From the NCBI GenBank assembly GCA_016786615.1, contig JAEUVX010000002.1, forward strand, positions 434,001-498,000: a stretch of DNA of 64,000 bases, in the 5' to 3' direction. This document shows, in pieces, positions 1 through 9,099 of this stretch. The position numbers and the translations under genes are program-made. Origin of the DNA: Flavipsychrobacter sp. GTDB taxonomy: Bacteria; Bacteroidota; Bacteroidia; Chitinophagales; Chitinophagaceae. Every line of letters starts with the position of its first letter. The stretch's first letter is position 1. The notes beneath the pieces are model-generated. The model worked only from the letters and a program-made list of their open reading frames with translations. It had not been told where the DNA came from and did not search any database.

Positions 1-1224
1 GTTTACCTTGACGACCAGGAATATGGCGTTGTAAACAGAGACGGTAGCTTTACCATCAAAACACTTGGGAATGTAGAAAAATCTCCTGCTATCAAAACGC
101 TGGAGATGAGCCTTGAAGCAATTGAAAAAGGTGGTTACGAACACTTTATGCTGAAGGAAATACACGAACAGCCTAAAGCAATAGAAGACAGCTTGCGTGG
201 CCGCATGAACGCACAGCAAGGCTGGATAAAACTGGGTGGACTTAGCGAGTATATGGCACGCATAGACAATGCCAAGCGCTTCTTGGTGACGGCATGTGGC
301 ACATCGTGGCACAGTGGCCTAATTGGTGAATACCTGATAGAAGATCTGGCACGTGTACCGGTAGAAGTTGAATATGCTTCTGAATTCCGCTACCGCAACC
401 CGATAATAAACGAAAGCGATGTTGTACTGGCAATCTCCCAGTCGGGCGAAACCGCGGATACACTTGCAGCTATAGAACTTGCAAAAGAACGTCAGGCACT
501 TATATACGGCATCTGCAATGTTATCGGCTCATCTATCGCACGTACATCTCATGCCGGTTCTTATACCCATGCGGGTCCGGAAATAGGTGTTGCATCTACC
601 AAGGCCTTTTCTACACAAATATGTATGCTGACGCTGATTGCTTTGCAAATAGCACAGCAAAAAGGTACTATCTCTACATCTAAACTGCGCGAGATACTTT
701 ACGAGCTGGAAAACATACCTAAGAAGATAGAAGAAACACTGAAACTGGATAAACAGATACAAGAATTGGCGGCCATATATAAAGATGCCAGCAACTTCCT
801 GTACCTGGGTCGCGGTTACAACTTCCCTGTAGCATTGGAAGGTGCTTTGAAGCTGAAGGAAATATCTTACATCCATGCAGAAGGCTACCCTGCTGCAGAG
901 ATGAAACATGGCCCAATCGCGCTGATAGACGAGGAAATGCCGGTTGTATTCCTTGCTACCAACCAGAGTGCGTACGAGAAAATAGTATCGAACGTACAGG
1001 AAGTAAAAGCACGTAAAGGCAAAATAATAGCTGTGGTAAACAAAGGCGACACTCAAATACGCGCCCTTGCAGACCATATCATAGAGGTGCCGGAAACGGA
1101 AGAGATATTATCGCCGCTGATAACAATCGTCCCGCTGCAACTCCTGGCATATCATATAGCTATATTGCGCGGATGTAATGTTGACCAGCCACGCAACCTT
1201 GCCAAATCAGTAACAGTGGAATAA
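1..1224 (+). CDS. glmS: Glutamine--fructose-6-phosphate aminotransferase, C-terminal part
   Basis: Makes glucosamine-6-phosphate from fructose-6-phosphate and glutamine, the first committed step toward UDP-GlcNAc for peptidoglycan and lipopolysaccharide. The frame is open to the window edge, so the gene is cut at its 5' end; 407 codons remain of a usual length near 610. The first residues (VYLDDQEYGVV) are the end of the glutaminase domain. Two SIS sugar-isomerase domains follow, with TACGTSWHS and ISQSGETADT in the first and YLGRGYNFPVALEGALKLKE in the second, ending in the typical DQPRNLAKSVTVE tail. The ATG at 106 is internal. Identification is secure; the N-terminal cysteine nucleophile lies outside the window. 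Confidence 0.97.
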   Translation, partial: VYLDDQEYGVVNRDGSFTIKTLGNVEKSPAIKTLEMSLEAIEKGGYEHFMLKEIHEQPKAIEDSLRGRMNAQQGWIKLGGLSEYMARIDNAKRFLVTACGTSWHSGLIGEYLIEDLARVPVEVEYASEFRYRNPIINESDVVLAISQSGETADTLAAIELAKERQALIYGICNVIGSSIARTSHAGSYTHAGPEIGVASTKAFSTQICMLTLIALQIAQQKGTISTSKLREILYELENIPKKIEETLKLDKQIQELAAIYKDASNFLYLGRGYNFPVALEGALKLKEISYIHAEGYPAAEMKHGPIALIDEEMPVVFLATNQSAYEKIVSNVQEVKARKGKIIAVVNKGDTQIRALADHIIEVPETEEILSPLITIVPLQLLAYHIAILRGCNVDQPRNLAKSVTVE

Positions 1225-1261
1225 AACCTGATATTTAAATCTTATTTTATAAATCAAAAAA

Positions 1262-1286
1262 GGCTGTAATTGCATATATTGCAGCC
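1262..1286 (+). terminator. Hairpin after glmS, possible weak terminator
   Basis: GGCTGTAA (1262-1269) pairs with TTGCAGCC (1279-1286) over a 9-base loop, with one G-U wobble in plus-strand RNA. It is preceded by A-rich sequence but no U-tract follows, so termination would be inefficient and metK could be partly read through from glmS. The GGCTGC core recurs in other terminators of this window. Confidence 0.4.
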
Positions 1287-1312
1287 CATTAATCTAAAAC
1301 TACAAGTATAAA

Positions 1313-2566
1313 ATGCCTTATTTATTCACTTCAGAGTCTGTATCCGAAGGACATCCGGATAAAGTTGCAGACCAGATTTCAGATGCATTAGTAGATAATT
1401 TCCTTGCTTGGGATGCCAATTCAAAAATTGCATGCGAAACTTTAGTTACTACAGGACAGGTAGTTTTGGCGGGCGAGGTAAAATGTAATACATATATAGA
1501 TGCTCAGAGCATAGCTCGCGATGTAATTGCTAAAATAGGCTATACAAAGAGTGAATACATGTTCGAAGCAAATTCTTGTGGCGTACTTTCTGCAATTCAC
1601 GAGCAATCGCCTGACATCAACCAAGGTGTAGATAAAAAGAAAAAAGAAGAACAAGGTGCAGGCGATCAGGGCATGATGTTTGGTTATGCAACTAACGAAA
1701 CAGCTAACTATATGCCGTTGGCATTGGATATGGCACACGCATTACTGCGCGAATTGTCTGCTATCCGCCGCGAGGGCAAACAAATGAAATATCTGCGCCC
1801 GGACGCTAAAAGCCAGGTGACGCTTGAATACAGCGACGATAATAAACCTGTTCGTATCGATACTGTTGTTATCTCTACACAGCACGATGATTTTGCTGAA
1901 GAGAAGAAAATGCAGGAAACTATTAAGAAAGATGTACTGAACATACTGATACCTCGTGTAATGAAGATGTATCCTCAGTACAAATCTTTGTTCAATAATA
2001 AAATCAATTACCACATCAATCCTACGGGCAAATTCGTAATCGGTGGCCCACATGGCGATACAGGTCTTACAGGCCGTAAAATCATCGTAGATACTTACGG
2101 TGGTAAAGGTGCACACGGTGGTGGTGCATTCAGTGGTAAAGACCCTAGCAAGGTTGACCGTTCTGCTGCTTATGCAACACGCCACATTGCTAAAAATCTG
2201 GTAGCTGCAGGTGTTTGCGACGAAGTACTGGTACAGGTATCATACGCTATCGGCGTTGCAAAGCCAATGGGTATTTATGTAAATACTTACGGCACTGCTA
2301 AAGTAAACCTGAACGATGGTGCTATTGCAAAAATTGTAAGTGAAGTATTTGATATGCGCCCTTACTTTATTGAGCAGCGCCTGAAACTGCGCCAACCAAT
2401 GTACAGCGAATGTGCTGCTTACGGACACATGGGCCGTGAACCACAAAATGTAACCAAGACTTTCAAATCTGCTGATGGCAAAACCAAAAACATAAAAGTA
2501 GAATTGTTTACTTGGGAGAAGCTGGATTATGTAGCAAAAGTGAAGAAAGCATTCAAGCTGAAGTAA
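1313..2566 (+). CDS. metK: S-adenosylmethionine synthetase
   Basis: Cytoplasmic enzyme joining ATP and methionine to make S-adenosylmethionine. The 417-residue protein has the family hallmarks in order: GHPDK near residue 14, [15 protein letters not shown] near 119, and the glycine-rich [15 protein letters not shown] near 268. Length fits MetK, with the small insertions usual in Bacteroidota. The ATG at 1313 starts directly at the conserved [17 protein letters not shown]. It stands alone, 88 bp after glmS, and ends in a strong palindromic terminator. I looked for a SAM riboswitch in the upstream gap and saw none. Other SAM-linked genes in the window (queA, trmB) are not adjacent. Confidence 0.98.
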   Translation: MPYLFTSESVSEGHPDKVADQISDALVDNFLAWDANSKIACETLVTTGQVVLAGEVKCNTYIDAQSIARDVIAKIGYTKSEYMFEANSCGVLSAIHEQSPDINQGVDKKKKEEQGAGDQGMMFGYATNETANYMPLALDMAHALLRELSAIRREGKQMKYLRPDAKSQVTLEYSDDNKPVRIDTVVISTQHDDFAEEKKMQETIKKDVLNILIPRVMKMYPQYKSLFNNKINYHINPTGKFVIGGPHGDTGLTGRKIIVDTYGGKGAHGGGAFSGKDPSKVDRSAAYATRHIAKNLVAAGVCDEVLVQVSYAIGVAKPMGIYVNTYGTAKVNLNDGAIAKIVSEVFDMRPYFIEQRLKLRQPMYSECAAYGHMGREPQNVTKTFKSADGKTKNIKVELFTWEKLDYVAKVKKAFKLK

Positions 2567-2581
2567 TCAGCTATTGACAAT

Positions 2582-2619
2582 AAATATTAAAGGCTGCCAA
2601 TTGGCAGCCTTTAATATTT
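2582..2619. terminator. 38-bp perfect palindrome, bidirectional terminator
   Basis: Two 19-base arms meet at 2600/2601 with no spacer and carry the core AAAGGCTGCC. It lies between the stop codons of the convergent metK (2566) and T9SS-protein gene (2632), with A/T-rich ends on both sides, so it can terminate both transcripts. Confidence 0.85.
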
Positions 2620-2631
2620 TTAAGAACCATT

Positions 2632-4098
2632 TTACTCTTTGTAAAACTTCGTGGTGAAAGTATTTTTATCATCTGCATATTTCAATATATACACCCCATT
2701 CGCATAGCTGAACGGTATTTGAATTACGTCACTTCCGGCATTTACTACCATCAATGCTTTACCTGCAATATCATATATAGTAACCGTCGCTTTGCCATTT
2801 CTGATACCTTCAGTAATATGGATATTGATATTATCTTTCACAGGATTTGGATACACAGAAGCTATGGCTTGATTACCACCTGCATATTGGCCAACACTCA
2901 GCCCCGGTTGTGTAAGGAATGAATCAAGCCCCCATTGCGACAATGGTGTTGGAGAACAATGTGCACGAAGGAAGAAATACCATTCTTTGCCGGGAGCAAG
3001 GCCGGTTAATACCACACTTGTTTGTGTTGTAATATTACCGCTTGGCGGCGTTGCAGTATCATTACTTACAACATACTCATATTGATGTACACTCTGCACA
3101 GGATTCCAACTGACAATTGCAGTAGTACCTGTAACATTCGCTATACTGATTTTTGGGGTATAGCAACAAGGTGGCACATCAAAGTAATCCATCTTCCATG
3201 GAGACATCTCCCAGTTAGCCTGATTCTTAGACGTATCACAAATACTCCTTACATACACATAATAACGTGTTCCACAAATCAATGGAATATTGGCATTAGG
3301 TAATGACACTGCAGTGTCTGTAGTCAGATAATTGCCTGTTCCCGGATCAGGGACTGCTTGTACTGTACTTATCCAGTATTCATACTTCTTCGCATTATGT
3401 TTTTTAGACCATGCTACTCTCGCCGAATTGTACGTAAGATTGCTATAGAACATTTTAGCCGGTACTGTGCATGGGTTCACCACCTGAAAATCATAATCTT
3501 CAACTTCACCATGTGCAAAGTCAACAGCCATGCAAGGATCTGCAGTTGTAGCATTCGGCCATGCAATGATAGTGCCAGCATTCCTTGTTCCACCCCTGAT
3601 GCGCATACGAGTAAGCCCATTCAGTGCATTCGGAGGCACAGGAAATGTTGCAGTGTACATACCCGATGTATAAGCAGAAGATGCCGGTGACGAAGGTGAA
3701 ACCAACATTCTTTCCCCGGTCATTGTTATAGGGTTATAAAGCGTATTATCAAACACACCATCCTGATCCCAATCTACCCATACTATAATCCTGTATGGAT
3801 AATTTCCTCCGGCATTCGGAGTATTAACATTGAGTGTAAGATTTATACCTGCATCTGCTACTACAGTATTGCCCGCTCCATTATAGTATGTATATCCGTT
3901 ACAGGCATTATTGTTATTGTTAATGTTGGTAATGGCACCTGTCGTAGAAACACTGTTTATACGTATTGTTGCAGGAATTGTAGAACCGCAAGAACTGATA
4001 GTGCCCGGTGATGGTATGCAATATTGCGAATATGCAGTATTGCTAAATAATGCCGGGAATAATAGGAAGAGTAGTTTTGAAGTTGACGTAAATTTCAT
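2632..4098 (-). CDS. Secreted GEVEDY/fibronectin-III protein, T9SS type A sorting
   Basis: A 488-residue exported protein. The N-terminus is a Sec signal peptide (hydrophobic LLFLLFPALFS, cleavage near AYSQ). Residues 30-205 form a beta-rich domain ending in the HGEVEDY signature of the GEVEDY family. Two fibronectin type III-like modules follow, each starting at a Cys and carrying a Y-E-Y core (KYEYWIS, QYEYVVS). The last 80 residues are a T9SS type A sorting domain (VYPNPVKDNINIHI, IYDIAGKA, GVYILKY). It is therefore predicted to cross the outer membrane by the Por machinery. Ligand or substrate is unknown. It is monocistronic, between two strong terminators. Confidence 0.9.
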   Translation of the reverse strand: MKFTSTSKLLFLLFPALFSNTAYSQYCIPSPGTISSCGSTIPATIRINSVSTTGAITNINNNNNACNGYTYYNGAGNTVVADAGINLTLNVNTPNAGGNYPYRIIVWVDWDQDGVFDNTLYNPITMTGERMLVSPSSPASSAYTSGMYTATFPVPPNALNGLTRMRIRGGTRNAGTIIAWPNATTADPCMAVDFAHGEVEDYDFQVVNPCTVPAKMFYSNLTYNSARVAWSKKHNAKKYEYWISTVQAVPDPGTGNYLTTDTAVSLPNANIPLICGTRYYVYVRSICDTSKNQANWEMSPWKMDYFDVPPCCYTPKISIANVTGTTAIVSWNPVQSVHQYEYVVSNDTATPPSGNITTQTSVVLTGLAPGKEWYFFLRAHCSPTPLSQWGLDSFLTQPGLSVGQYAGGNQAIASVYPNPVKDNINIHITEGIRNGKATVTIYDIAGKALMVVNAGSDVIQIPFSYANGVYILKYADDKNTFTTKFYKE

Positions 4099-4221
4099 AA
4101 GCAGTTGTTTTAGGTATGTTGCTTTATAAAATTACAATACGTCTTCAGGCATTGGGATTAAAATATGAGTAAAATTTATAATAAATTATTAACTGATAGT
4201 TTAAAATAATGTATACAAAAA

Positions 4222-4251
4222 AATACCCTTACAGTTGATTGTAAGGGTATT
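4222..4251 (-). terminator. Terminator of first POT transporter gene
   Basis: Twelve-base perfect stem (AATACCCTTACA with TGTAAGGGTATT), 6-base loop, followed on the minus strand by a run of T. It lies just past the stop codon of the 4274-5998 gene. Confidence 0.85.
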
Positions 4252-4273
4252 CTTGTATAAAAAACTATATAAT

Positions 4274-5998
4274 CTACTTAATACCATGCATCATCTTAAC
4301 CAATCTTTTAGATAGGAAGAACAATATTATAGAGGCGACCCCCGACATTACTATAAATAATACGAAGAAATCATAAAGGTTAGTCATTTTATACCCAATA
4401 AATGACGTCGTTTTACCAGCTTCTGGATAAAAAGCACTTAATGTACCTGCAAATTTATTAGCTGTTGCATTTGCCAAAAACCAAGTCCCCATTAACAATG
4501 ATGCAAAACGAGCCGGAGCAAGTTTATTAACAAGAGATAATCCTATTGGAGAAAGGCACAACTCACCAACTGTATGCAAAAAATATAAAGTAATTAGCCA
4601 CATCATACTTACTTTAATTGTTCCTACATCTTTCACACCAATAGCAATCACTACATATCCTAATGATAGAAACAACAGGCCCAGAGCTTGTTTATAAGGT
4701 GACGCTGGCTCTAAACCTCTCTTGCCTAATTTACCCCATAATTCTGCAAACAAAGGAGCTAACACAACTATAAAAATTGCATTAACACTGTTATATGTCG
4801 CAGCTGAAATTTCAGCCATGTCAAAAGGTGTACCCTGAATAAATCCCTTTACAGTCAAATAGACAAGGTAAAGCCCAATCCCAGCAAAAATTATTTTGTA
4901 TTCTTTCGGTATATTCATGATACTTTGAAGCACGTAATACAATACAACAGCTAATAATGTAATAACTAGATATACTATACCATATGTTGTATGGATATTG
5001 ATAGTCCTATCCATTTGTTCATCCGCAAAAAATGTGAGTGAGGCACCAGCTTGTTCAAAAGCTGCCCAAAAGAAAATAACAAAGAATGCAGCAATAAAAA
5101 CAACAATTATACGCTCTCTCTCTATTTTTGTCAGTGAACTATCTGTTAGTATCAAACCTGGCGCAACTACAGAAATACTAAATATTACAGACCCTATCCA
5201 ATCCTGTTCCAATACAAAATGGAATACACCAACAAGTACTAAAAGAACAGCCGCCCATATCAACATACTTTTTTGCGATATTTTACCTTTAGGAGCAGAA
5301 TCTGCACTTCCTTCAGTAGCAGCTATTAAAGCATCTCTTTTCTTATTTGATATTGCTCCAACTGCCTCTCCATCAGGTGTAACAAGATATTTTTTCTTCA
5401 TTAGCTCGAAAGAAAAAACACCTATTATCATCCCAATACACGCAGCCATAAAACCCCATTTAAAATCTGCAGGATTCCCTGTATCTCCAAGTATTCCACA
5501 TACAATCGGAGAAAAGAATGCACCTAGATTTATACCCATGTAAAATAAAGTAAATGCTGCATCAAGTCGACTATCTCCTCTTGGATAAAGCTGACCAACC
5601 AAAGTAGAGATATTAGGCTTGAAAAAGCCATTGCCAATTATGAGACCTGTCAATCCAAGCCACATCAATATATTAGCCAAATCCACATTTTGATAATTAG
5701 ATGCACTAAAGAACATCAAAAGTTGCCCTAATGCCATCAACAGTCCACCTACAAATATTGAACGCCTATTTCCCCAATATCTATCAGCTACATATCCACC
5801 AATCAACGGAGTCAAGTAAACTAGCCCTGTATAGCTGCCATAAATATTTGATGCTCCGGCTTTATCCATCAATAATGCCTTTGTCATATACAAAGCAAAG
5901 ATTGCACGCATACCATAGTAGCTAAATCGTTCCCACATTTCTGTAAAGAACAAAACAAAAAGCCCTTCTGGGTGCTTCGATTTTTTTACCTCACTCAT
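4274..5998 (-). CDS. POT-family proton-coupled oligopeptide transporter
   Basis: Inner-membrane symporter of the PTR2/POT branch of the major facilitator superfamily, predicted to import di- and tripeptides with protons. The 574 residues hold about 12-14 hydrophobic helices. Visible family motifs are the N-terminal EMWERFSYYGMRAIF, GGYVADRYWGNR after helix 2, and FYMGINLGAFFSPIVCG near helix 5; the C-terminal half has SPIGLSLVNKLAPAR. ATG 5998 is directly followed by the conserved cytoplasmic start (MSEVKKSKHPEGLFVLFFTEMWERF). A second POT gene lies immediately upstream in the same direction, but each has its own terminator, so they are separate units. Exact substrate cannot be read from sequence. 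Confidence 0.93.
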   Translation of the reverse strand: MSEVKKSKHPEGLFVLFFTEMWERFSYYGMRAIFALYMTKALLMDKAGASNIYGSYTGLVYLTPLIGGYVADRYWGNRRSIFVGGLLMALGQLLMFFSASNYQNVDLANILMWLGLTGLIIGNGFFKPNISTLVGQLYPRGDSRLDAAFTLFYMGINLGAFFSPIVCGILGDTGNPADFKWGFMAACIGMIIGVFSFELMKKKYLVTPDGEAVGAISNKKRDALIAATEGSADSAPKGKISQKSMLIWAAVLLVLVGVFHFVLEQDWIGSVIFSISVVAPGLILTDSSLTKIERERIIVVFIAAFFVIFFWAAFEQAGASLTFFADEQMDRTINIHTTYGIVYLVITLLAVVLYYVLQSIMNIPKEYKIIFAGIGLYLVYLTVKGFIQGTPFDMAEISAATYNSVNAIFIVVLAPLFAELWGKLGKRGLEPASPYKQALGLLFLSLGYVVIAIGVKDVGTIKVSMMWLITLYFLHTVGELCLSPIGLSLVNKLAPARFASLLMGTWFLANATANKFAGTLSAFYPEAGKTTSFIGYKMTNLYDFFVLFIVMSGVASIILFFLSKRLVKMMHGIK

Positions 5999-6030
5999 AA
6001 TATCAATTTGATTTATTACTTAAGTGTCGA

Positions 6031-6040
6031 AAGATAGTAA
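6031..6040 (-). promoter_or_regulatory. Candidate -7 region of first POT gene
   Basis: Minus strand reads TTACTATCTTTC, giving TATCTTTC, one mismatch from TAnnTTTG, about 33 bases before the start codon. The same TTTACTATCTT string occurs 26 bases before the second POT gene. No convincing -33 element is visible. Confidence 0.35.
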
Positions 6041-6071
6041 AATTTGCCTGTGATAAAAGCTTGTAAAACGA

Positions 6072-6096
6072 AAAATACCGCACGTGGCGGTATTTT
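6072..6096 (-). terminator. Terminator of second POT transporter gene
   Basis: AAAATACCGC pairs with GCGGTATTTT over a 5-base loop, with T-rich sequence following on the minus strand, 19 bases past the stop of the 6115-7758 gene. Confidence 0.8.
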
Positions 6097-6114
6097 CTGT
6101 TTATCTGACAATTA

Positions 6115-7758
6115 TCAATGCAGGTTTTTCTCTTTCATTATCTTATTCAACCATTTCAATACAAGGAATGCAAGCACACTTGATATCATCAACAGCATAC
6201 AGTTAAACAGGAAGAAATCTCCTTTATCTGTATAATCATACCACTTACTGGCCAGTACGCCCGACATTTTATTACCTATAGATGTTGACAAAAAGAAGCC
6301 ACCCATCATCAATGCTGTCAGCCTCGGAGGGCTCAGTTTCGATACAAGCGATAACCCCATCGGGCTTAACAATAACTCACCAACTGTTATTACACCATAA
6401 CAACCCACCAGCCACATGGGCGATACTTTTATATCTCCGTTGCTACCTGCATACACGGCCCATACCATTACCAGCGTTGACAAACCCGAAATAAGCAAAC
6501 CAAATGCGATTTTTGTGGCCGTTGACGGCTCTTTCTTTCGCCGGTTCAGCATAGCAAAAAAACCAACTACAACAGGTGTCAGCAATACTACCCACGCAGG
6601 GTTTACAGACTGAAACAGCTCTGTACTTACAAGATATACCGGCTCATCATTTTGGGGCATTTTATCAGGTGCCTGATTACGGAAGTACACATCCCTGCCC
6701 CATTCCTTTTGCACTTTGCCATCTACCTTCACAGCCTGATACTGTACATCATATTTGGTAACCGAATCTATTTTGGTAGGCATTGTCTCTACCTGGTATA
6801 GTGCACGTGCCGGCTTTTGAATTGCAGCAGGCACTTCGCGGTCTGTATAGTATTTCGCCCAGCGTGTTAATGCTGTACCGTTTTGTTTAAATACAGCCCA
6901 GAATGCAGCACTTAATGCAAATATTACAAGCAAAGCGGCTATCGGGCGCTTGTCGTTATGATTTGCCCTGAACCACAATGAGACATAAAATATTACTACC
7001 GGAATTGCTGCCGCTATAAAACCATCGGTACTGTCACTCCCTAATATATTTCCCGGTATCATCCACCCAAGTACTCCTGCTATAATAGCCGGCAAAAACA
7101 CAACACCAAACACTTGCCCCATACTGGCATCACCTTTTTCAACAGGCTTCATTACATCTGCATGTTTAATATGCTTCAGGCCAATTGTAAATACTACCAA
7201 GCCTATCAACATCCCTATACCTGCAGTTGCAAATGCGGCAGGCCAGCTGTATTTATTACGCATAAATGCAGCCAGTATCGGGCCAAGAAAAGCGCCTATA
7301 TTGATACCCATGTAGAAGAGATTATACCCGCTGTCTTTTTTGGCTTTATATGCTTCTGTCGAGTATAGATTGCCTAACAGTGTAGATATATTTGGCTTAA
7401 AGAAACCATTACCTATGATTATCAGCGCAACAGATATGTAAAAAGTATTTATGTTGTGTAGCGCCAATCCAAGGTAACCGATAGCCATCAGCAAACCACC
7501 GGCATATACCGATTTGATGTACCCAAACTTCCTGTCAGCAAGGAAACCACCCAAAAATGGTGTCAGGTAAGTAAATGCAATGAAAGTACCGAACACATCA
7601 TCTGCCATTTTATCAGGGATTGCAAGGCCATTATTAACGTCTATCATGTATAAAACGAAAATGCCCAACATCAGATAATAGCCAAACCGCTCCCACATTT
7701 CCGTAAAAAACAAAAAGGGAAGACCCTTAGGATGTTTTTTCTCATTCGTCTGTTCCAT
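6115..7758 (-). CDS. POT-family proton-coupled oligopeptide transporter (second copy)
   Basis: A 547-residue POT/PTR2 transporter with the same framework as its downstream neighbour: EMWERFGYYLMLGIF at the N-terminus, FLGGFLADRKFGYIKS, FYMGINIGAFLGPILA, and SPMGLSLVSKLSPPR in the C-terminal half. It differs by a long periplasmic insertion at about residues 310-385, rich in charged and polar residues, between hydrophobic blocks. Such insertions are seen in some Bacteroidota POT proteins. The pair probably reflects an old duplication with divergent substrate preference. ATG 7758 is 51 bp from the divergent purD start, so both promoters share that gap. Confidence 0.92.
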   Translation of the reverse strand: MEQTNEKKHPKGLPFLFFTEMWERFGYYLMLGIFVLYMIDVNNGLAIPDKMADDVFGTFIAFTYLTPFLGGFLADRKFGYIKSVYAGGLLMAIGYLGLALHNINTFYISVALIIIGNGFFKPNISTLLGNLYSTEAYKAKKDSGYNLFYMGINIGAFLGPILAAFMRNKYSWPAAFATAGIGMLIGLVVFTIGLKHIKHADVMKPVEKGDASMGQVFGVVFLPAIIAGVLGWMIPGNILGSDSTDGFIAAAIPVVIFYVSLWFRANHNDKRPIAALLVIFALSAAFWAVFKQNGTALTRWAKYYTDREVPAAIQKPARALYQVETMPTKIDSVTKYDVQYQAVKVDGKVQKEWGRDVYFRNQAPDKMPQNDEPVYLVSTELFQSVNPAWVVLLTPVVVGFFAMLNRRKKEPSTATKIAFGLLISGLSTLVMVWAVYAGSNGDIKVSPMWLVGCYGVITVGELLLSPMGLSLVSKLSPPRLTALMMGGFFLSTSIGNKMSGVLASKWYDYTDKGDFFLFNCMLLMISSVLAFLVLKWLNKIMKEKNLH

Positions 7759-7768
7759 ATACTTTCAA

Positions 7769-7776
7769 TATTTTTG
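7769..7776 (+). promoter_or_regulatory. Candidate -7 box of purD
   Basis: TATTTTTG matches TAnnTTTG exactly and lies 33 bases before the purD ATG. No good TTG is visible at the -33 spacing. It overlaps the start region of the divergent POT gene. Confidence 0.35.
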
Positions 7777-7809
7777 CGGTCTCAAGATAGTAAATTAGCA
7801 CACATCACA

Positions 7810-9093
7810 ATGTCATCTTACAATATACTGCTGTTAGGCTCAGGCGGCCGCGAAAATGCACTGGCTTGGAAAATGCGTCAGAGCAAACTCTGTAAAGAGC
7901 TCTTTATTGCTCCGGGCAACCCCGGCACTGCACAGCTTGGCAGCAATCTCAATATCAGTATTACTGATTTTGAAAGAATTAAAGATGCGTGTATTGAATA
8001 TAAGATTGATATCCTGTTTCCTGGCGGTGAAGACTCTTTAGTAGCAGGTATTTATGATTTCTTCATGAACGATCCGCAGTTGCAACACATTATTGTTGCA
8101 GGCCCGTCAAAAGAAGGCGCGCAATTAGAAGGCAGCAAAGCGTTCTCAAAGAAATTCATGGAACGCCATAATATACCTACGGCTGCATACAGAGAGTTTA
8201 CTGAAGATAATTTTGAAGATGGTATAACATACTTGCAGCAACACAGCCTGCCGATAGTATTGAAGGCAGATGGGTTAGCTGCAGGTAAAGGTGTTGTCAT
8301 AGCACAAAGTCATCAGGAAGCTGTTGATGCTTTCACTACTATGATTAAAGAAGCACAGTTTGGTGATGCCAGTAAAAAAGTAGTAGTAGAACAATTCCTG
8401 ACCGGTGTTGAACTTTCTGTATTCGCATTTACAGATGGTAAAAACTATGTGTTGCTGCCCGAAGCAAAAGACTACAAACGTATTGGCGAAGGTGATACAG
8501 GGCTGAATACTGGTGGCATGGGTGCTATTTCTCCTGTTCCGTTTGCGCAGGGCGATTTTATGAATAAAGTTGTCGAACGCATTGTTACCCCTACTATTAA
8601 CGGGCTTGCGTCTGAAAACATTATTTACAATGGTATTGTTTTCTTTGGTTTGATAAATGTAGATGGTGACCCATTTGTAATAGAATATAACTGCCGCATG
8701 GGAGACCCTGAAACAGAAGTAGTAATGCCCAGACTCGAAAACGACCTTGTAGAGATGATAATAAAAATGGGTGAGGGCAAGCTGAATGAAATTACCATAC
8801 AGCACGATAAGCGTGCAGCTTGTACAGTGATGCTTGTATCTGAAGGCTACCCCGGCTCTTATCCTAAAGGAAAGGTAATGGGAGGTTTTGATAAAGCACA
8901 TGGCTCTATCCTGTTCCATGCAGGAACTGCAAGTAAAGATGGAGAAATAATAACTAACGGTGGCCGAGTATTGGCCATTACATCGTACGGCAACACAATA
9001 CAAGATGCGTTAGCTAGCAGCTATCACAATGCCGCAATTATAGAATACGCCGGCAAATACTATCGCCGCGATATTGGTTACGAATTCAAATAA
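7810..9093 (+). CDS. purD: Phosphoribosylamine--glycine ligase (GAR synthetase)
   Basis: Second step of de novo purine synthesis: ATP-dependent joining of glycine to 5-phosphoribosylamine. The 427-residue ATP-grasp enzyme begins with NILLLGSGGRENALAWK, has LKADGLAAGKGVVIA in the ATP-grasp fold, and GGMGAISPVPF and YNCRMGDPETEVVMP near the active site. I chose ATG 7810 because an upstream in-frame ATG (7732) would add 26 residues unlike the family and overlap the divergent POT gene. It converges on the HU/SPOR gene with only 6 bp between stops and no obvious terminator there. guaB, also a purine gene, lies 50 kb away. Confidence 0.96.
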   Translation: MSSYNILLLGSGGRENALAWKMRQSKLCKELFIAPGNPGTAQLGSNLNISITDFERIKDACIEYKIDILFPGGEDSLVAGIYDFFMNDPQLQHIIVAGPSKEGAQLEGSKAFSKKFMERHNIPTAAYREFTEDNFEDGITYLQQHSLPIVLKADGLAAGKGVVIAQSHQEAVDAFTTMIKEAQFGDASKKVVVEQFLTGVELSVFAFTDGKNYVLLPEAKDYKRIGEGDTGLNTGGMGAISPVPFAQGDFMNKVVERIVTPTINGLASENIIYNGIVFFGLINVDGDPFVIEYNCRMGDPETEVVMPRLENDLVEMIIKMGEGKLNEITIQHDKRAACTVMLVSEGYPGSYPKGKVMGGFDKAHGSILFHAGTASKDGEIITNGGRVLAITSYGNTIQDALASSYHNAAIIEYAGKYYRRDIGYEFK

Positions 9094-9099
9094 TAATTC

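Noticed and set aside
529..1077. 182-codon antisense frame opposite glmS
   Set aside because: Composition is that of a reverse-strand reading of a conserved enzyme gene; no promoter or family resemblance.
106..1224. Independent gene starting at ATG 106
   Set aside because: The same frame is open to base 1 and encodes GlmS sequence upstream of this Met, so it is an internal codon.
1225..1312. SAM riboswitch before metK
   Set aside because: The 88-bp gap holds one short hairpin only; no multi-helix aptamer or expression platform is visible.
8275..9003. 242-codon antisense frame opposite purD
   Set aside because: Long only because purD codon use lacks reverse stops; the peptide is rich in Tyr, Cys and His with no domain pattern.
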